Part shown: piece by piece, positions 20,433-21,294 of the stretch | Numbering within the stretch: position 1 is the first letter of the stretch | Layout of the letters: each line of letters begins with the position of its first letter | Made by a program: the position numbers and the translations under genes | Source of the DNA: a virus | IMG/VR virus record: IMGVR_UViG_3300042924_007074 | Location: 1-21,294 of that record | Reading direction: 5' to 3' (one strand) | Length of the DNA: 21,294 nt | The notes under the pieces: generated by a model | What the model was told of the DNA's origin: nothing | Database searches by the model: none | What the model saw: only the letters and a program-made list of their open reading frames with translations

Positions 20433-21294
20433 TACTCTTCTCTATATTCTTTTAATAATTCTTCATTGGACATAGTTCCATACTTTTCACTAAGACCGTT
20501 TAAATTAACATCTTTATTGATCATAGTTTTTGTATCATAAAGTAGTTGAGCTACATATAATGAATTAACGATCTCACGAACAATTTTATATGGATCTGCA
20601 TTTGATCCTGGTCTTCTATCTTCAACATATCCTTTCCATTCTTTTGCTGTGTCCTGTGGAACTCTAATTGATGCTCCACGATCAGATACACCCCAACTAA
20701 ATTTATCAATTGCCTGTGTCTCATATTCACCAGTCAAACGAAGGTTATTGTTTGATCCGTAAGCTTTGATATGATCTTCGTGTCTTGATTCAAATGCGTT
20801 AAATAGTGACATGAAGTATTCTTCGTTACCATCAAATCTCATCATGTCTGTTGAGAAGTTTGTGTGAAGTCCTGATCCATTCCACTCTCCGTGTGTGATT
20901 GGTTTTGGGTGAAGTTCAATGTGATAACCGTACTTCTCAGCAATCTTAAATAGGAAATATCTAGTCATCCAAAGATCATCTCCGCCTTGTAATTTTCCTT
21001 TTGAAAAAACTTGGTATTCCCACTGACCTAAAGCAACCTCAGCATTTGTTCCTGTAATATCAATACCATAGTTTAAACACATATTCAAATGTTCCTCAAC
21101 AAATGGACGACCAACAACATTATGACCTACACCACAGTAGTACTCACCTTGTCCTTTAAGGATGTTTCTCTTGTGACCCAAAATGTTTCCATTAACTTCT
21201 TCTCGAATAAAATATTCTTGTTCAAAACCAAACCAAAGATCTTCAAATCCTTCACCAATACTAGATCTTTTATTCGATTCATGGGGTGTTCCAT
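20432..21294 (-). CDS. Glutamine synthetase, eukaryotic type (GSII), 5' end outside window
   Basis: The frame runs from the window edge to TAA at 20432, giving 287 residues; the N-terminal beta-grasp part is missing, and an apparent TTG start at 21181 is internal. Visible motifs are those of the GSII family: FGFEQEYF (near window residue 25, catalytic Glu), a CGVGHN-like segment, GTNAEVALGQWEYQV, a GDDLWMTRY helix, PKPITHGEWNGSGLHTNFST (ammonia and ATP site) and DRGASIRVPQ with EDRRPGSNADPY. The enzyme makes glutamine from glutamate, ammonia and ATP. All conserved active-site segments appear intact, so it is likely functional. GSII is typical of eukaryotes and some bacteria. In a phage it would be an auxiliary gene feeding nucleotide and amino-acid synthesis. 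Confidence 0.9.
   Translation of the reverse strand, partial: GTPHESNKRSSIGEGFEDLWFGFEQEYFIREEVNGNILGHKRNILKGQGEYYCGVGHNVVGRPFVEEHLNMCLNYGIDITGTNAEVALGQWEYQVFSKGKLQGGDDLWMTRYFLFKIAEKYGYHIELHPKPITHGEWNGSGLHTNFSTDMMRFDGNEEYFMSLFNAFESRHEDHIKAYGSNNNLRLTGEYETQAIDKFSWGVSDRGASIRVPQDTAKEWKGYVEDRRPGSNADPYKIVREIVNSLYVAQLLYDTKTMINKDVNLNGLSEKYGTMSNEELLKEYREE

Noticed and set aside
21181-21181. A TTG that could be read as the start of the glutamine synthetase.
   Set aside because: The frame continues upstream to the window edge through FGFEQEYF, a conserved catalytic motif, so this TTG is internal.
1-21294. Search for tRNA genes, CRISPR arrays and att sites.
   Set aside because: No cloverleaf, regularly spaced repeat or integrase-linked direct repeat was seen by eye. 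A tRNA scan would be decisive, but the small gaps leave almost no room.

Overview
The window looks like part of a large, AT-rich genome of a tailed phage infecting a Bacteroidetes (Flavobacteriia-like) host. Three observations support a phage. Genes are small and packed, usually overlapping by ATGA or TAATG. Nearly all lie on the minus strand. Several products belong to families common in phages: DUF3310, DUF192, cREC, an RNA ligase, a small AAA ATPase and a solo methyltransferase. Two observations support the host: promoters with the Bacteroidetes -7 element TAnnTTTG, and a secreted protein carrying a type IX secretion (T9SS) C-terminal sorting domain. A chromosomal prophage or phage-derived island cannot be excluded. 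No tRNA, rRNA, CRISPR array, insertion sequence or att site was seen, and no gene-free stretch exceeds 300 bases.

Layout, left to right (transcription is mostly right to left). 1-3124: small conserved phage genes (a partial gene, Smr, a possible GNAT-type protein, a conserved marine-phage-like protein, a zinc-ribbon protein) and two membrane microproteins. 3153-4002: a self-contained gene with its own promoter and terminator, encoding a repeat/zinc protein. 4037-5686: a BCS1-like AAA ATPase with small partners. 5708-8477: an RNA ligase and a cyclic-phosphate receiver (cREC) gene, then a run of small genes under their own promoter. 8508-11172: a small membrane protein and an 819-residue T9SS cargo protein. 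11337-12945: an RlpA-type lytic transglycosylase and an HExxH metalloprotease. 12972-14026: a calcineurin-type phosphoesterase and a P-loop polynucleotide-kinase-like protein, overlapping by ATGA behind one promoter. 14043-17519: a probable virion or ejected-protein cassette (collagen-like membrane protein, long hydrophobic protein with a peptidoglycan-binding domain, small peptidoglycan-binding protein, one unknown). 17544-19164: a Nudix hydrolase, the only plus-strand gene (DUF192), and a DNA methyltransferase. 19168-21294: an unknown protein, two membrane proteins, a DUF3310 protein and a eukaryotic-type (GSII) glutamine synthetase cut by the window edge.

The most coherent functional theme is RNA end repair. 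A kinase plus phosphatase pair could heal ends, an OB-fold RNA ligase could seal them, and cREC is predicted to act on cyclic-phosphate chemistry; together they could counter host anticodon nucleases. A second theme is a set of proteins whose short N-termini end in (L/I)-x-E before a small residue. These resemble T4 capsid-targeting tags and suggest proteins packaged in the head and perhaps ejected. A third is host manipulation through a T9SS-exported protein and a nitrogen-metabolism enzyme. Several very small membrane-protein genes were found by reading the gaps between larger genes.
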